A stretch of DNA of 64,000 nt from contig CM049413.1 of the NCBI GenBank assembly GCA_026929865.2, forward strand, positions 11,044,001-11,108,000, written 5' to 3'. The notes under the pieces were generated by a model. The model was not told the DNA's origin and searched no databases. It saw only the letters and a program-made list of their open reading frames with translations. This stretch comes from Hyperoplus lanceolatus. Its lineage: Eukaryota > Chordata > Actinopteri > Uranoscopiformes > Ammodytidae. Below, piece by piece: positions 12,660 to 63,960 of the stretch (position 1 is its first letter; every line of letters starts with the position of its first letter). Made by a program: the position numbers and the translations under genes.

Positions 12660-14101
12660 GCCCCATATGCTAGGGACCGCAAGAACCGCGTACGACCGAC
12701 ATTTGCTCTCCTCCTCTCCCTTCCGCCCTCCTCAGCCCGTCCCTCCCCTCCCTCCCTCCCTCCCTCCTCTCCGGGACTGAGAATGCCCGTGTTGTACTGA
12801 CACAGTAGCGATACGGGCAGAGCAGACATGGAGGCCCGATTAACGAGAGAGGCCCGTGCTGACACATCCAGGCCGAGCTAGACGGCTTGTCGGAGCGGAT
12901 TTCGGAGCATCTTTGGGGAGATATCGCGGATACCAGTTGCTGTAAGGATTTTAAAGGATTTTTTGCACAGAGGAAGAAGGAATAGTGGGGAGATCCATTT
13001 CGTTTCTCTGTTGATTCAACCGATCCGCCATTTTGTTGACAGTTAGTGTTTTTTTTTATTTTTTTTAATAACCCTACACGGCGCTGCATCTGTTATTATT
13101 TTACACCACTGGAATATACGTTGCCGCGTATTTGCACGTGTGTTTCTCTTGATATGAATTGTGCGTTAGGCTTTTAAACCAGCGTCGGAAGGTTTTTTTT
13201 CTGGTTTAGCTGACTCGCTAGTAGGGCATCGTTAGCCGTCGTAGCTGGGATGTAGTAACACGAGTGCCTATGAGGATATGTGACGGAGATGTAAGATTAT
13301 GTGCATCACTTGTCCGGGATTGTGTCACAATAACTTGGTTTACACAAATTCGTTTGAAAGCTGCAGGTGTTTGCTATATGTTTACAGTGTGAATTAAAAG
13401 CTTTGCGGGGTGAAATTAGCTAAAATCGTCCTCAAACAGGCTGCTGATAGATGGGCTAGTTAGCCATTGATACAATATGTAGCAGTAGAGGCTGTCTGTT
13501 ATTGCATGGTAGCTACTGGTTTGTTACAAAATAAACACAAACCTTTCACAATGCCTGGGATATATTAGGCTCCAAGTGGCCACGCAATCCAAATTACTTC
13601 ACCACCTTGCCTGTTATGATCGATAATACCATAGAAATACATTTTTTGGGGTGATGCTTTGCTCAACGCTGCCTCTCAGCTTCACACCATCGCAACTTTG
13701 TGTTTTGGAGGTTAACGACCACCTTTCTGCAAGTGCATGGATAGCACATTAAGCTAATGTTTTATTTTTCTGGCTTCGTTCAAGACTATTTTCCTGTTAA
13801 AATATATAGAGGGTAGCCTATATTTGTCACGGCTCACGTCCTAATTTGTTATGCATTTGTAGCTAGAGTAGGCTATATATACATATTTATTTCAGATTGT
13901 AGCTTTTTAGCTCATGGTAGGAGACATGTCATACATTCAGACATTTTAAATCGAAATGGATACAACCCAAATCTGAAATGTTTCATATTTTTGGCCAATT
14001 CAGCACTTGGAAGCCAAAATATGTGGCCACCACGTTGACACACACGAAGGGAGGAAACAGAGCCAAATAATGTGAAACACCGTTTCTGGACAATTACAGA
14101 G
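12660..14101 (+). promoter_or_regulatory. ash1l: ash1l CpG-rich promoter and likely non-coding first exon
   Basis: A CpG-rich block at about 12670-12930 includes a (CCCT)n pyrimidine tract near 12735-12770, then CCGCCATTTT at about 13025-13034, a YY1-type site. A strong donor, CAGAG followed by GTGAGT, occurs at 14101/14102; a weaker one, CTGTAAGG, lies near 12940. Either could end a 5' non-coding exon spliced to the acceptor at 16991/16992. The exact start site and first exon cannot be fixed from sequence alone. Confidence 0.5.
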
Positions 14102-16991
14102 GTGAGTGAATACCATATGATACGTTGTCAATAAATGTATTCTTGCTGTTGACATAACAGTGTCGCATAATCATTTCAGATTGACAGTTTTGTAAGCCCC
14201 TTCTGCACAGTTTAGTAGACTAATGTTTACGCACGAGTAGCGTGTGTAATGCAACATTATTTCTCGGTTGCGTGCATTGCAGTGTCGCCCTGACTGCGAG
14301 AGCATGTCTCCGAAGGCCGGATTTCCTTTTGATTAAGTCAGTAATTATGAGTATGACTGAACAGGGATGCATTTGCAGTTACAATTTGAGCGTGATCCGT
14401 TTGCAGTTCTCATGAGTTATCCTCCCGAGAGAAGTAGGCTACGAAACCGAAAGCAGATAACGTTATTTTGGTTTGTTGAGCCTTTAGCTGGTCAACCACG
14501 TTTTTTGCTTAACACAAGGGGGTACCTAATTAATATGTTCTAAACAAATTTAGTGCACTGTATTTTTAGCTATTGACATCCCTGAGCCGCTGCAGAGATG
14601 AGGATGTCTCCATGGTGCTAGTCTGACTGACACCTGTCATTCAGAATCCGATCCAATTTATTGCACCCTTCACTGCAACTAGGCGACTAGCTACTGTTTA
14701 CCTTACAGTTTAAAACACTAAAGCCGCCTTCTTCGTCCGAGGTCAATTGGTGTGTTGCATTTGGGTTAGAGCACTTAAGACGTTACAACCTAATTGTAGT
14801 AGGATAGTAAAGGAATTTGGCTGCTCAATGCCGATGGAGTAAAACGTCCTGGAAATGACACGGCGCTCTGAGGGCAGACACCAGCCCCCATGTGAATGGT
14901 GAGGGGGGTTGGGAGGTGGGCGGGTTGGATACTATTGCTATGGCCAAAGGGAGATCAGCAGTTATGAACAACGTGTGCAAAAGTGAGAAGGGAGCAAAAG
15001 GAGGGAGGGAGCAAGGGGGAAAGAAATGGGAGGGGGCGCGGGAAGTTGTTTACTACGTTCCTGCCTGCTCTGCCATTTCTGAGCTTGTCGGCCTGATATT
15101 GATAAGGCTATTTAGCCTGTGTTTTTCCATTTTATTAATATCTGACATCTGCTGGTTTTACACACCTGTCTTTCTACTTAGAGCTTCTGGTTGTTGCTCT
15201 GAAATGAAAGCAAACTGTGTTACAGACTGACTGAAATCTCTTCCAACACCAGTAGGGCCGTTATTGTGTTGTTTGGTGGTATGACTATAAGACAACCCTA
15301 AATGACTGTAGTGTAGTATTAACTGCTGTGTAAATACAAAAGTACCTCAATGCTGAATATGAAAATAAATGATATGCTTTAGTGGTAAGTCTTATGAGTC
15401 ACAAATTAAAAAGCGATGTGGCCCACTATCAGATCATTTACACACTGAAGTACCAGTAAATGACTTGGCTTAGCTTGACAGAGTTGAGAGGAATGTTTTG
15501 ACTCTGGGAGATATAGGCTTGTGGCCGTAGCCTTTAACAGAATTAGGTAGCTACTTCAGTGGCTTATTTTATGCATAGCTGCTGTCAGCCAGCGGAAGCC
15601 GCTTTTATCTCTGCAATCGTTTAGTATAAAAGAATGAGGGGAACATTGTCAGTCACTCTGCAAGAGAAGGACACAGGGAACAGATTTTTGAGTGAGGGGG
15701 TGGTAGTAGTGGTGGTGGTGGTGGTGGGTGCAATGTGTTTTCGATTAAAGTAAGAACACACAGTGACTTAAGTTTGTGTGCTGTTACTACTTCTTTCCAA
15801 GTTTGCAAAATAGAGTCAGGAAGAGGACAGAAACGCTTAAAGAAAAACGGTGAAAGCACACAGAGATTCATGGAGTGTTAAAGAAAAGAGGGAGGTATGA
15901 TTTGAGTTTGGTATGTGTAGAGAGAGAGGGGGGGGTCTGCAGTTTTTTAGGCGAAATGGAGTGACTAATTGAAGTAAACACAGAGAAGAGGGCGTGGGGG
16001 AACTACAGGCAGGACTCCAAAAATCGGCTGCTTTTCAAAAAAAAAATATTTGTACTTACTGTTTTCCACATTTGTAATCCAAAACAAACATGGTCTAAGA
16101 CTCAGTGTAGGGTAGATTCTTCCTGTGACACTTTACTGCTGTGACGACTTGTATGACTTTCCTGAGGCTCCATGAAGTGGCTCCTTTAGTACTCTACGCT
16201 AATGTAGGGTGCGGAGAAACCGCCGGCACATAGACGCTCGATCACTCACTCTTAGTTGCTGCCGGCGATGGCTGGGAAAGGCGGCCGGATCCTCTTGTCT
16301 ACTCCCAGAGGGCCCAATGTGCTGAGGTCACAGTTCTGAATTGCCTCCAAATGACTTCGGCCAGAGAAAGCACCTGCTTGGGGGTGAATTCGCATTAAAT
16401 CACTCAGTGGCCATAGGGAAGCTGTGGACAACTTCATTGAATTGGCCTGTCCTCTACGGAGCACAATTAAGAAACTTGCTGATGCGTTTGCCACTATCAC
16501 AGCAGCCCGTTTTCACTGCAGCTAATGAGGGGAATTTAAGGGATTGCTCATTTGGCATGTTACCCTGTAACACTGCAGAAGGATGTGGCAGCACTGTGGG
16601 ATTAACTATTGATTCTGGACTTCATGGGCTATGTAGTGCTCAGGTGGACAATTCAGAGTCCTTGAGCCTTAGGTTACATTTCTCAGGTAGAAGAGCTTTG
16701 GCTGAGTAAATAGGTCACAGATTGTTAAAAGGCTGAGAGAATGAACACACCATAAAAAGTCACCCAGACAGGAGGAAGGACAGACACCCTTTAACCAAAT
16801 AGATGATAAAAATAGTTGCCTTCCATCCTCTTTCCTCCCATCATTCATTTAAAGACATTTTTATACTTCTCAGTTGCAGGGCACTGTTTAAAACTGTCAA
16901 TGTTTTGTGTTGCTGTGACTTATGTGGAATTTCTTTTTGCTCCTTTCTTTCTTTCTCTCTCGCCTTGCTATACCTGTCTTTACTCCTCCAG
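14102..16991 (+). other. ash1l intron 1 (putative)
   Basis: About 2.9 kb without a convincing exon. 16250-16700 is more GC-balanced than its surroundings and could be a conserved non-coding element, but nothing identifies it. The small open frames here have no recognisable protein. Confidence 0.4.
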
Positions 16992-17193
16992 TTCAAGGAC
17001 GGAGAAAGAGGGCTGGACAGCCAGGGAAGGAAGAGAAGCTGCCTAAACACAAGGAGAGCTTCACCTTCACCGTTACCCCCCCTCCCCCTTTCCCCCCTTC
17101 ACCCCCTATCCCATCCCCTGACAAAAAAAAAACTCAACCCGAAATCCACAACATCCCCCCCTCCCCAGTAAACCTGCGCACCCCCTAGTTCTG

Positions 17194-41810
<24,617 letters not shown>

Positions 41811-44180
41811 CGCTGCAACGTGCCTGTCGAAAGCACACTGCCTTTCACTTTGTGCGAGCAGAAAAATGGAGAGACAGCAAGAAGGGAAATGAGCATTGTT
41901 GGCTGTCCGACCATTAAGGACCGCAATGCGTCCCTGGGGGCCTCTTCCAGTTTACCTCTTCCAAGACTGTCTTCTCAACTCTGAGAGGGTGGAGGGGGTT
42001 TGGAAGCGCTGACTCCATGGCAATTTCAGCATTTCAAGAGTTCTCAAGGAGCACTAGGAGAGAGCCGACCTTGGGCTTCTTGCTTATTTAAGTAGTATGA
42101 TGCAAAACGTGTTTCTTTGTTTTGTTTTTTTAATGAACACAGGAGAAATAATCCATGCACTTAAATGCATTTAATATTACAGACATGGGCCGATGAATTC
42201 CACTAGAAAAACATCAGAAATTAAACAAGTGGTACTGAATTCAGAGGGATAGAGGGGTGGTTAGTTGATTCAGTCAATGGGGATGTGGATGCTGGAGAAT
42301 TGTTCCCCCTAGTGGGACCTAGCTGCAATGACAAAATATATCAGCTGAGAGAAGAGCTGTGCCCAGACCCTGGGTGGGGGGTGGATACATAGGATGTAAT
42401 GTAAGCTGCTCATTAGAAAGAGAGAACGAGGGCGGTGAACTGCACTTTTGGTACCATGGATATTGTGAAGCTCTGTGTAATGTATCTATAATGAAAACAC
42501 ACTAACACTCACAGTATTGGATGATGCAGTCTGGGGTATAAAAAAAAGCAAGTTAAAAAGTCTATTATCTTTTAACTGTTATACTGTAGTAACTCATTTA
42601 GGAACAGAAAAAGCTTGGGGTGTGTATGTTTGTAGAGAAACGGGGAGGGGAAGGGGGAGATTGAGTGTGCGCTTTTGTCAGTCCAAGTGTCTTGTTGAGT
42701 TTTTTTCTTTTTAATTTTTTTCTTGTGAGGCAGTCAGCTTCGCCCCTCTTTTCTTGAAGTAACATGATTCACCAGCTTAACTAAATCAGGCGTGCGCGGA
42801 GGGGGACACCGGCTTTAACTGTAACGCCTTACACAGCCGTGCTCTCCGACTGCCTTGTGTGCGAGTATGTGCGCGCGTACGCACTTATTGTGTGTCTTTA
42901 CTCTTGCCAGATTTCTTGAAGATATACCTTTTTAAAAAACAAAATGGAAAAAAAAATTAAGGGCTTGATGGCAATTAACAGTTTTAAGAAAACTATGGAA
43001 AAACAATACTTAACATGAAATGTATCGTGACGGTCATATTTTCTTATATTCTGTAAGACGGGTGGGGCGGTGTATACTGTATATTGGGAAGGGGAAGGGA
43101 CTTCAGATATTTTTCTCTTTTTTTGTCTTTAAACTATGTCCCTGGTTGCCATGGAGAATGTTTTAAAAAGAAATTGTGATATTTGATGAGATTTCTTTTT
43201 TCGTTTTCCCCCCCTAAATGCCTCTGCTAAGAAGGGACAGCCTGCAATGTCCCAGCGCAATGAAACTGACAAAAACGTGAGGAGGACGAGACACTGAGGG
43301 AGGGGGAGTGAGCGAGAGAGGTTACGGGAAGCTGTACAGTGCCAAGTTATGTAAATATACACACTTTACATTGAAGAGTGTCTCCAAAAGCAATATCTTG
43401 AAAATGGATTTTGTTTATTATTGTATTGTACAGGACTCAGCCCTAAATGTATTATGATTATTATAATAATGATAATATAATTTCTTCCGTTTTTATTACT
43501 ATAATGAAGACACTTAAGCTTGGAAGAAAATGATTTTTTTAATGTCCATAAAATCTCACCTTAACTGTCCCGACGACCTAATAACTTAAGCTGAGTTTTC
43601 ATTGCCTAGAAATGAAATTCATCTATGTACTGCATGAGTGAGAAGAATGTCAAACGGACACAGAAGGCATCGGAACATGACAGTGACTCAGCTGTGACAC
43701 CTTTGTCACTGAATATTGTTAATAATATTACTTTTTAAGGAGAAATATACTCCTTGTTTTTTGCTGCAAAGTGTTGAACACTAAAAAAACAAACCAACAT
43801 AAAAATGTTATGATATTTTTAAACCGTGACAGAAAATATCATGTTATAATTTTTTTTTCTTTCAAATAGGAAATGGTTCCGTTTTGTGATAGAAGTCATT
43901 GTATGATGCTTGTACTTGTATTTGTGTGTTTTGTGTGATTTGTTTAGTTATTTTTAGACAATCACAAAATAAGATGCAAGCATTGTAAATGGCAGACTGG
44001 CGGACATTTTGTGATGTGTACAGTTTGTCAAAAAAAAAACTTCTTCCACTTGTTTAAAGTTTGTAATTATGATTCTTAAGTCATGAAAAAAATGCTGTTG
44101 GTTTTTACTTTTTTGTTTTATATTTGTTTTTTGTTTTTTTGTTTTTTGTTTTTTTAATAAAAAGCACTACATTATTGTGA
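41811..44180 (+). other. ash1l: ash1l 3' UTR
   Basis: About 2.3 kb with no long open frame, ending at the AATAAA at 44156-44161. It contains long T-runs and AT-rich blocks. Internal weaker signals make alternative poly(A) sites possible. Confidence 0.7.
44156..44161 (+). terminator. poly(A) signal, ash1l
   Basis: AATAAA after a T/GT-rich stretch, about 2.35 kb beyond the ash1l stop. Confidence 0.65.
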
Positions 44181-44318
44181 ATTTACTTCCTGTTGTAATG
44201 TGTTGAATACTTCTCAAATAGTTCACAGAAAAAAGCAAAATTAAGCTACATGTCCAGCTTGTATGTTGGCGCTATAGTTCATCACGAATGAAAGGCACTG
44301 CCACAATAAAAAAATATA

Positions 44319-44494
44319 TGACTCAAAAAGTAAATAAATATGCCATTAAATACACCAAAAATAATATTCAAAGTAACTGTAGTGAACCCATAGATAGAGT
44401 GAACCCTAATATTAATTTGTCAGTTTTTTTAACAATTAACTAGTGACTTAGTTTAATTGTTTTTGGTACATTTAATGGCATATGTGTTGAGTCA
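44319..44494. mobile_element. MITE-like imperfect palindrome
   Basis: TGACTCAA...ATATGCCATTAAAT at the left is repeated inverted at the right as ATTTAATGGCATAT...TTGAGTCA. The arms extend inward with mismatches (ACACCAAAAATAA against TTGTTTTTGGTAC). It could fold into a long hairpin. It lies between ash1l and lrrc71; no protein is encoded. Confidence 0.55.
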
Positions 44495-44841
44495 ATTATC
44501 TTTAAGCTTTACAATTAATTGATTCCTACATTTATTATGAATGGAGTTATGTTAATTTATCTTTAAAAAAAAGTTAGTCATAAAAGATGCAGGAATGGGA
44601 AAACACTTTAAGCAGCTATCAGAGCTATTTTTTATGTTGTAAAAATAATACATAAACTGGATTGATAATATTATTATTTAGACACCAGTCGGCAATCAAC
44701 ATAGATAAAAAAGTAAAAAATGTACAGGGAATCTCATTAATCAGTATTTTGAAGCCTCGCGATATTACTGCAGCTGGATTGAGTTAAATGCATTTAAAAT
44801 AGCATGCTGCTTTAAATTTGGATGCCCCTAACACTACTGCC

Positions 44842-44880
44842 CATAGACATTATATGGATATATCCTTCATAATGTCTATG
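44842..44880. repeat. short palindrome
   Basis: CATAGACATTAT and ATAATGTCTATG are perfect 12-base inverted arms around a 15-base loop, about 200 bases upstream of the lrrc71 start codon. It may be the relic of a small element. Confidence 0.6.
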
Positions 44881-44983
44881 CTACTGCCAACGTACTTTTG
44901 GTCTGGCTTTGCGAGACTACTGCCAACGTAAAGGACGTAGCCAAAAGTCTCGCGATGAATCCACAGGTTGGATTTGGGAGTAA

Positions 44984-44997
44984 GTTGCCCTAGTAAC
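44984..44997 (+). promoter_or_regulatory. RFX X-box in lrrc71 promoter
   Basis: GTTGCCCTAGTAAC matches the 14-base X-box layout (GTTGCC, two bases, RGYAAC). It sits 84 bases before the lrrc71 ATG. RFX factors drive ciliary genes, and LRRC71 is thought to be expressed in ciliated and testis cells, so position and motif agree. A TCTCGCGA element lies just upstream near 44948. Confidence 0.65.
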
Positions 44998-45080
44998 AAC
45001 AATGACGCCCAGGGGTTCATTTATGTAGCAGCGCAGAGGCTTAAAATTACTGTAAAATAGAGACGTTTTTAGACACAAAC

Positions 45081-49872
<4,792 letters not shown>

Positions 49873-49921
49873 CATCTACTCCTGCAGACTTATACTCTAC
49901 ACTTTTTATTTGGTATATTAC

Positions 49922-49927
49922 AATAAA
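49922..49927 (+). terminator. poly(A) signal, lrrc71
   Basis: AATAAA 50 bases after the lrrc71 stop, giving a very short 3' UTR. Confidence 0.65.
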
Positions 49928-49949
49928 AATACGTACAGATATTTTGTCT

Positions 49950-51216
49950 TCTGATGCCGTTTTGTTAACATAAGGAAGTATTAACAGTCGTATGGAATAA
50001 TAAAAAGGCCGAGCCTGAACAGGAGGAAAATGTGGCACATTAAAAATCCAGATGCTTTGCACAGGACAGCTTATCAGAGCGCTGTTTACAGATCCGGTTG
50101 TTACTGTTTCACTGACTGTCAGAATTTATACGAGCAAGGACAAATAATGGGAACATACAAATACCAACAACTCAATCTAGATGAAGCATTTCTATAATTT
50201 CTCGAAGTAGTCATCCAGTGTGCGAGTTTACACTGAATTATTTATCTGCCACAGGATTCACCAGTTCTTGAAATTTGGCTGGTGTTTTAAGTTTGTATGT
50301 GTCAAAGACAACGTCATTCTTTTCAACATTGCTTCCTCACTGAGCTGCAGTGTAGGAATTGTAGCACAAAGGTGTTACAGAATCAAATAATAGTTTCAGA
50401 AGATATATAGATTAAATATAAAATTGTGTCATCCATCTCTTACATTGGAGTTGGGCTAAGAAGGGATTGCTGGGGGCGCCTTTAGCTCAGTTGGTAGGGC
50501 GTCCCCCCCATGGGCCTCGGCCAGCAGCGGACACGGGTTCGATTCCTGCCCGCGGTTGTTCTCTGCATGTCACTCCCCTCTTTGCCCCATTTCAACTCTG
50601 TCTCTACACTATCAATAAAGCATAAAAATGCAAAAAAAAAAAAAAAGAAGAAAAAAAAAAGGGATCGCTTCATGGCCAACATGCAACATGAAAGTCACAG
50701 TTTGTCAGCCGCTTGGGGCCCTTCAAGGGAATTGAAAATATGAATTCACTCTTACAGTTTCACTGTTTATTGTTTGTTTTCATTTAATAGTATTAACAAT
50801 ACAAGTAAAAAAATTATTGGCTTATGTGAGTGCGACGATAATACATTTCTGCTTGCCTTAAGAAAATACGGGTGTGTTATTTTTATCAAAGTTGTAATTA
50901 AAATGTATTCTAGGTTATATGTTTGAAAACTTGGCCAATAAAAAAAATCCACATACTTAGTTAGAATATTCAAACTAGTTAAACATCTGACTTTATAAGT
51001 CAAAATCAAAATACCATTGAATTGGCTGTTAGAGATTAATTGTTACTTTATTATGACTTTCCCATTGGGATATTTTGATCAAATTGTTTTACTTTAACTG
51101 GCAGAAATAGGTTTGGACAATTAGGGATAAAACATTAACGTATGTAAAGAGCATAGACTTTATATTTTGGATCAAACATAAAAGTTTGTAAAGAGCAGGG
51201 TGGAGTGACCTTACCA
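49950..51216. other. lrrc71-rps27 intergenic region
   Basis: AT-rich, with one SINE at 50475-50658 and no other recognisable feature. Confidence 0.6.
50475..50658 (+). repeat. tRNA-derived SINE with target-site duplication
   Basis: A box TAGCTCAGTTGG (50483-50494) and B box GGTTCGATTCC (50536-50546) head a body with TCTCTGCATGTCACTCCCC and ATCAATAAAGCATAAAAATG, then an A-rich tail. AAGGGATTGC (50461-50470) and AAGGGATCGC (50659-50668) flank it as a near-perfect 10-base duplication, showing insertion by retrotransposition. Confidence 0.88.
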
Positions 51217-51336
51217 ATATGGCCGCCGCATCGTGTATTATACGTCACATCCTGCCCCTGCTCAAAGGAACAACCAATATCAACCCGTCGCTTCCGGTGA
51301 TGCTTCCTTTTCGGCAGCGGCTATTACTTCGCCAAC
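51217..51336 (+). promoter_or_regulatory. rps27: rps27 promoter and 5' TOP leader
   Basis: TATGGCCGCC (YY1-like), TACGTCA (51241-51247, CRE half), CCAAT (about 51273), CTTCCGG (51291-51297, ETS) and a pyrimidine tract CTTCCTTTTC starting at 51303, which fits a 5' TOP start site. A perfect YY1 motif AAGATGGCGGC follows in intron 1 at 51541-51551. This is the usual layout of a vertebrate ribosomal-protein promoter. The leader would be about 34 bases. Confidence 0.7.
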
Positions 51337-53581
<2,245 letters not shown>

Positions 53582-53751
53582 CCGCTCTCCCTGGAGCTGA
53601 AAGGGAGAGAAGGGATGGACCGGTTGATATCAGCGTCCCAGTGGTCTCATCTGAGCCTAGACCTGAAGACGGACTGGACACCAGATGGATTTACTCTGTT
53701 GTCGGCAGATCGGTTGTTGCTGTAACTCAACCCTCCAACCCTGTCTCTCTT

Positions 53752-53757
53752 AATAAA
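53752..53757 (+). terminator. poly(A) signal, rps27
   Basis: AATAAA 170 bases after the rps27 stop. Confidence 0.75.
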
Positions 53758-53865
53758 ATATTGTTTTGGCTAAAGCAATGGTTGGTGTGTCCTTGTTTTC
53801 CTGTTTCAGTGAATTTATTTTCTTCACTGTCAGACATTTAACACAAAGGAAATAGTTGTATGATT

Positions 53866-53871
53866 TTTATT
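53866..53871 (-). terminator. possible poly(A) signal, kcnn3
   Basis: TTTATT on the plus strand reads AATAAA on the minus strand, about 565 bases beyond the kcnn3 stop. If used, the two convergent transcripts end within about 80 bases of each other. Confidence 0.35.
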
Positions 53872-54435
53872 AGAAAGTACTAGGTTATCTTCATAATACA
53901 GCAATATTCAACACCAATGTGCATTTAAATCTATGCAGTTATATTGCATAAGAAATCAAGTGTTCAGAAGTGAAGCTACTCCTACATGGTGCTAGGATAT
54001 CCAAAATTGTAGATTTATATTATATATTTTGACATTAAGCATGTATCTGTTGGTTTAGAAAACATTAGGAAAAATGGAAAATTCCTATCAACACCTACAG
54101 TACAAATATGACCAACCGTCCAAAATATATATTTAGTGTGAAGACCCAAAAAACTGGTGTACAGTTCAAATTACTTGCCTGTCGGCTCAATCGAGTAATA
54201 ATTGCATTACTGAAATGTTCGAGGTATGGTTGCATGATTGATTTCCTGAATGTTATGAAGCTTTCATTACAATTAACTTAACATTCTAAATAGTGGTTTG
54301 TGTGCACAAGGAACTATGTTTTAAAATACGACTTTTTTACAAGTTTCCATAGTCATGACAGTTCCCACCTCGGTATTAACACCAACCTGAAGAAAAATTA
54401 TCACTTTTATCAGCGTTACAGGCAGATGACTGCCT

Positions 54436-61318
<6,883 letters not shown>

Positions 61319-63652
61319 GGTCAGATCACGATTGACCAAATCTTCCAAAGAGAGAGCAAGAGGGAGAAAGGGTGTTATGAGACTAGGCAAGAGAGCTGTT
61401 GAAAAAAGATTGAAGTAAAACTACATGAAGCGTGAAGTAAAAATACAACTACAGGAAAGTTTCACTCATTAGACGTTAAGTCACCAGAGAAGATTTCGTA
61501 CATGTCGTATACTGGTTATGTTCGCCCATGCTTCCTTTCTTAAATGTTATCTTCTTTATTTATCTGTTAACGATATTCAAGATTTAGTTAGTCCCAAAGT
61601 TCACTGGATAATCAGCTCAAAAATGTCATACGTTTTTTTCCGTGCAGGCAAATGTCCAAACAGCTCTTACCTTTTCAGCCAAGTTTTCCAGTCGTCAAGG
61701 AAAGAAGAGAAAAGTCTTATCTGTTAAATTTCCCTGTAATGTAATCTTCATTGGGTCCCGAAGGTCACATTTTTTCTGAGTCACAAAGAGAACCTCCTAA
61801 TTAAAATTCTGTTGGACTCAAACTCAACACTTTCCTTTAGAAGACATTTGAAATATATAAAGTCAAACAGTGAAAAATGAACCAAGCTGCAACACCAGTG
61901 AGCTCCGGTGTGATCGCATCATCCCGTATAAACTTTCATGTGATCCATTAGCAGCTCTCAGCATCAGGGAGCCCCTCCCATAGCTTCAAGCTGAGGTTAT
62001 GAACCGGTCCTGCATATGACGACATGCAAAGTAAATACCCCCTGATATCAATGTCATTTTCTCAGGATTTTATCCCCTTGTATGTCGGTGTTTTCTGCTT
62101 TACGATTGTCCACCATCAGGGCACCTTCCTTAAAGCTGGAGGGGCTTATTGAGCGCAAAGGCTCTGAGTTGCAGATGTCATACGGAGCAAAGGGAACAAG
62201 TCATCTGTCAAGTTTTTATTTTCTTTTGCTGGGATTGGCAGATTTCCTTCTCTCTATATGCCTGAAGGGACATCTGCTTGTACAAGGTGTCAAAAACCAT
62301 CCTGATATATAAGATAAGAAATGCTATTATATTACTTTGCATTTGTAATATCATCAATTGGTGTCATTATTGTCATGGAAAAATTCAAACTGGGTTATTA
62401 CAACTTATTTTTTTTTATAGCAACTCTAATCTTCAAAAGGCAATAACAGCCCTGAATTCATCAGATTAGTATTGCAGATTAATCAAGTGAGACAGAGATC
62501 TAATACTTATGAGCTTATGAAATATCAAATATGTTACCCCTTAACAGAACAATATGCACATAACAGGGTGGGATATTAAGCATTAAAGTCATACCAATGA
62601 CATTCAGCATCATCCATTTGTCTTAATCCTTGCGACAGATGGGTTTGCAGATAACAAGAGCTTCCTCCGAATGGAAAGATCTAAGGAACAAAGGGTGGGT
62701 GGATAGTAGCAGGATAGAGATAGGCATTATTTAATCTGTAGACAACATGTATTTAAAGGTTGAGTGGGTTGGGTTGTGTGGGGTAGTGGAGTATGACTGT
62801 GCAGTGTGCACAGGTGTGAAAGCAAAAACACAGCCTTTATGTTTGCATCACACAGTCTGAGTTTTGTCACTCAGACGACCCTTCAGATGTAAGATGTATT
62901 CATTTAGCTAAAACTACTTTGTTCTACTCTGAGATTAATCCATATGCTGCTGTCTGGATTATTTTGTTTTGATGTTCTGCAGGCAGGGAGCTCCCAACCG
63001 TCTGTGCAGATGGTAAATAGGGACTTCTCTCACATCATTGCAGAGAACAAGATCCCATAAAATGACAATTTAGCTTGCTGAAGTGGAGAGAAAACCAGAG
63101 ACGTATTCCTGACTCCCTTACTGAGGACACTGGTGGCTTGCACATGTTCTTAAATCACTTTGTCCTTTTAATAAGATGCTGATAAGGATATATGCACAAC
63201 TGCAAAGCCTCAAATTAATTCCAGCGCCCATCCAAGTGCTTGTAAATCCCGTCTGCCGTAGCTGGTTGCAAAGTATGTCAATTGGTCTGGCCTCCGTGGT
63301 CGGTAGCCAGCTCGTCTTCAATTACTCTCTTCTATTGCAAATCATCCTTTGGCTGCTAAGGAAGTGAAGTTGAGAGCATTAATGGCCAGAGCTGGTAAAT
63401 GGCAATTGTTCTTCATACCCTGAATCTTTAGTGTGTACTGAAGATGTTAATGGTTTCAGGCTTATCCGTAGGGATGCACTGTTTTTTAAATATCTATTCA
63501 AATATCAAAGTCAGTAACTTTTGTGTTTTGAAGGTAACATGCAGAGATAAGGGTTTCAAAGGAATAGTTTGACTTCTTTGGTGATATTTCAAAGAACTCT
63601 TTAGAGGAAATTGGTTAGCTACCACTCTGATATACAGATATTTGGGAGCTTA

Positions 63653-63773
63653 TCAATGTTCCCAGGGCTAAATGTTCCCAGTCTCAACCCTAACCACCAA
63701 GCTGTGATGCCTGAACCTAATTGCCAATTTCAGGAACATCCTATTTGGTGCAATATAAACCTGGGAACATTGA
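63653..63773. repeat. inverted repeat, repeat-like block
   Basis: TCAATGTTCCCAGG (63653-63666) and CCTGGGAACATTGA (63760-63773) are perfect inverted copies. Further GTTCCCAG and GAACAT variants lie between and after them. This looks like part of a small palindromic element. Confidence 0.5.
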
Positions 63774-63849
63774 ACCTTGAGAACATTGAGCCCACATTGG
63801 GATTTCCCCAAATGGGCAGTTTGTGCCCCTGTATTACCATTACATTCAT

Positions 63850-63960
63850 GCAAGGGCGTAGATTTCGCTTCAACATTGGGGGGTACACATTATAAGTGGG
63901 GGTACTAATTTATGCCTTCTGCATTTACTTATTTATGGTGGACATGTCTTAATTTCTGTT
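63850..63960. repeat. candidate interspersed repeat
   Basis: CAAGGGCGTAGATTTCGC followed by CAACATTGGGGGGTACAC resembles a block common in fish repeats. No second copy is in the window. It may continue past the window end. Confidence 0.3.

Noticed and set aside
14892-15230. 112-codon open frame in ash1l intron 1
   Set aside because: No recognisable domain or homology; composition like the surrounding intron.
16250-16709. Possible extra coding exon in ash1l intron 1
   Set aside because: Open on both strands, but no ASH1L-like sequence and no matching phase; noted only as a possible conserved non-coding block.
50475-50550. Possible tRNA gene (A and B boxes present)
   Set aside because: The body, A-rich tail and flanking 10-base duplication show a SINE; no complete cloverleaf acceptor pairing was seen.
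61319-61390. Upstream in-frame methionine for kcnn3 at 61390
   Set aside because: The 61318 ATG has better context; the upstream residues show no family similarity and an acceptor-like sequence lies nearby.
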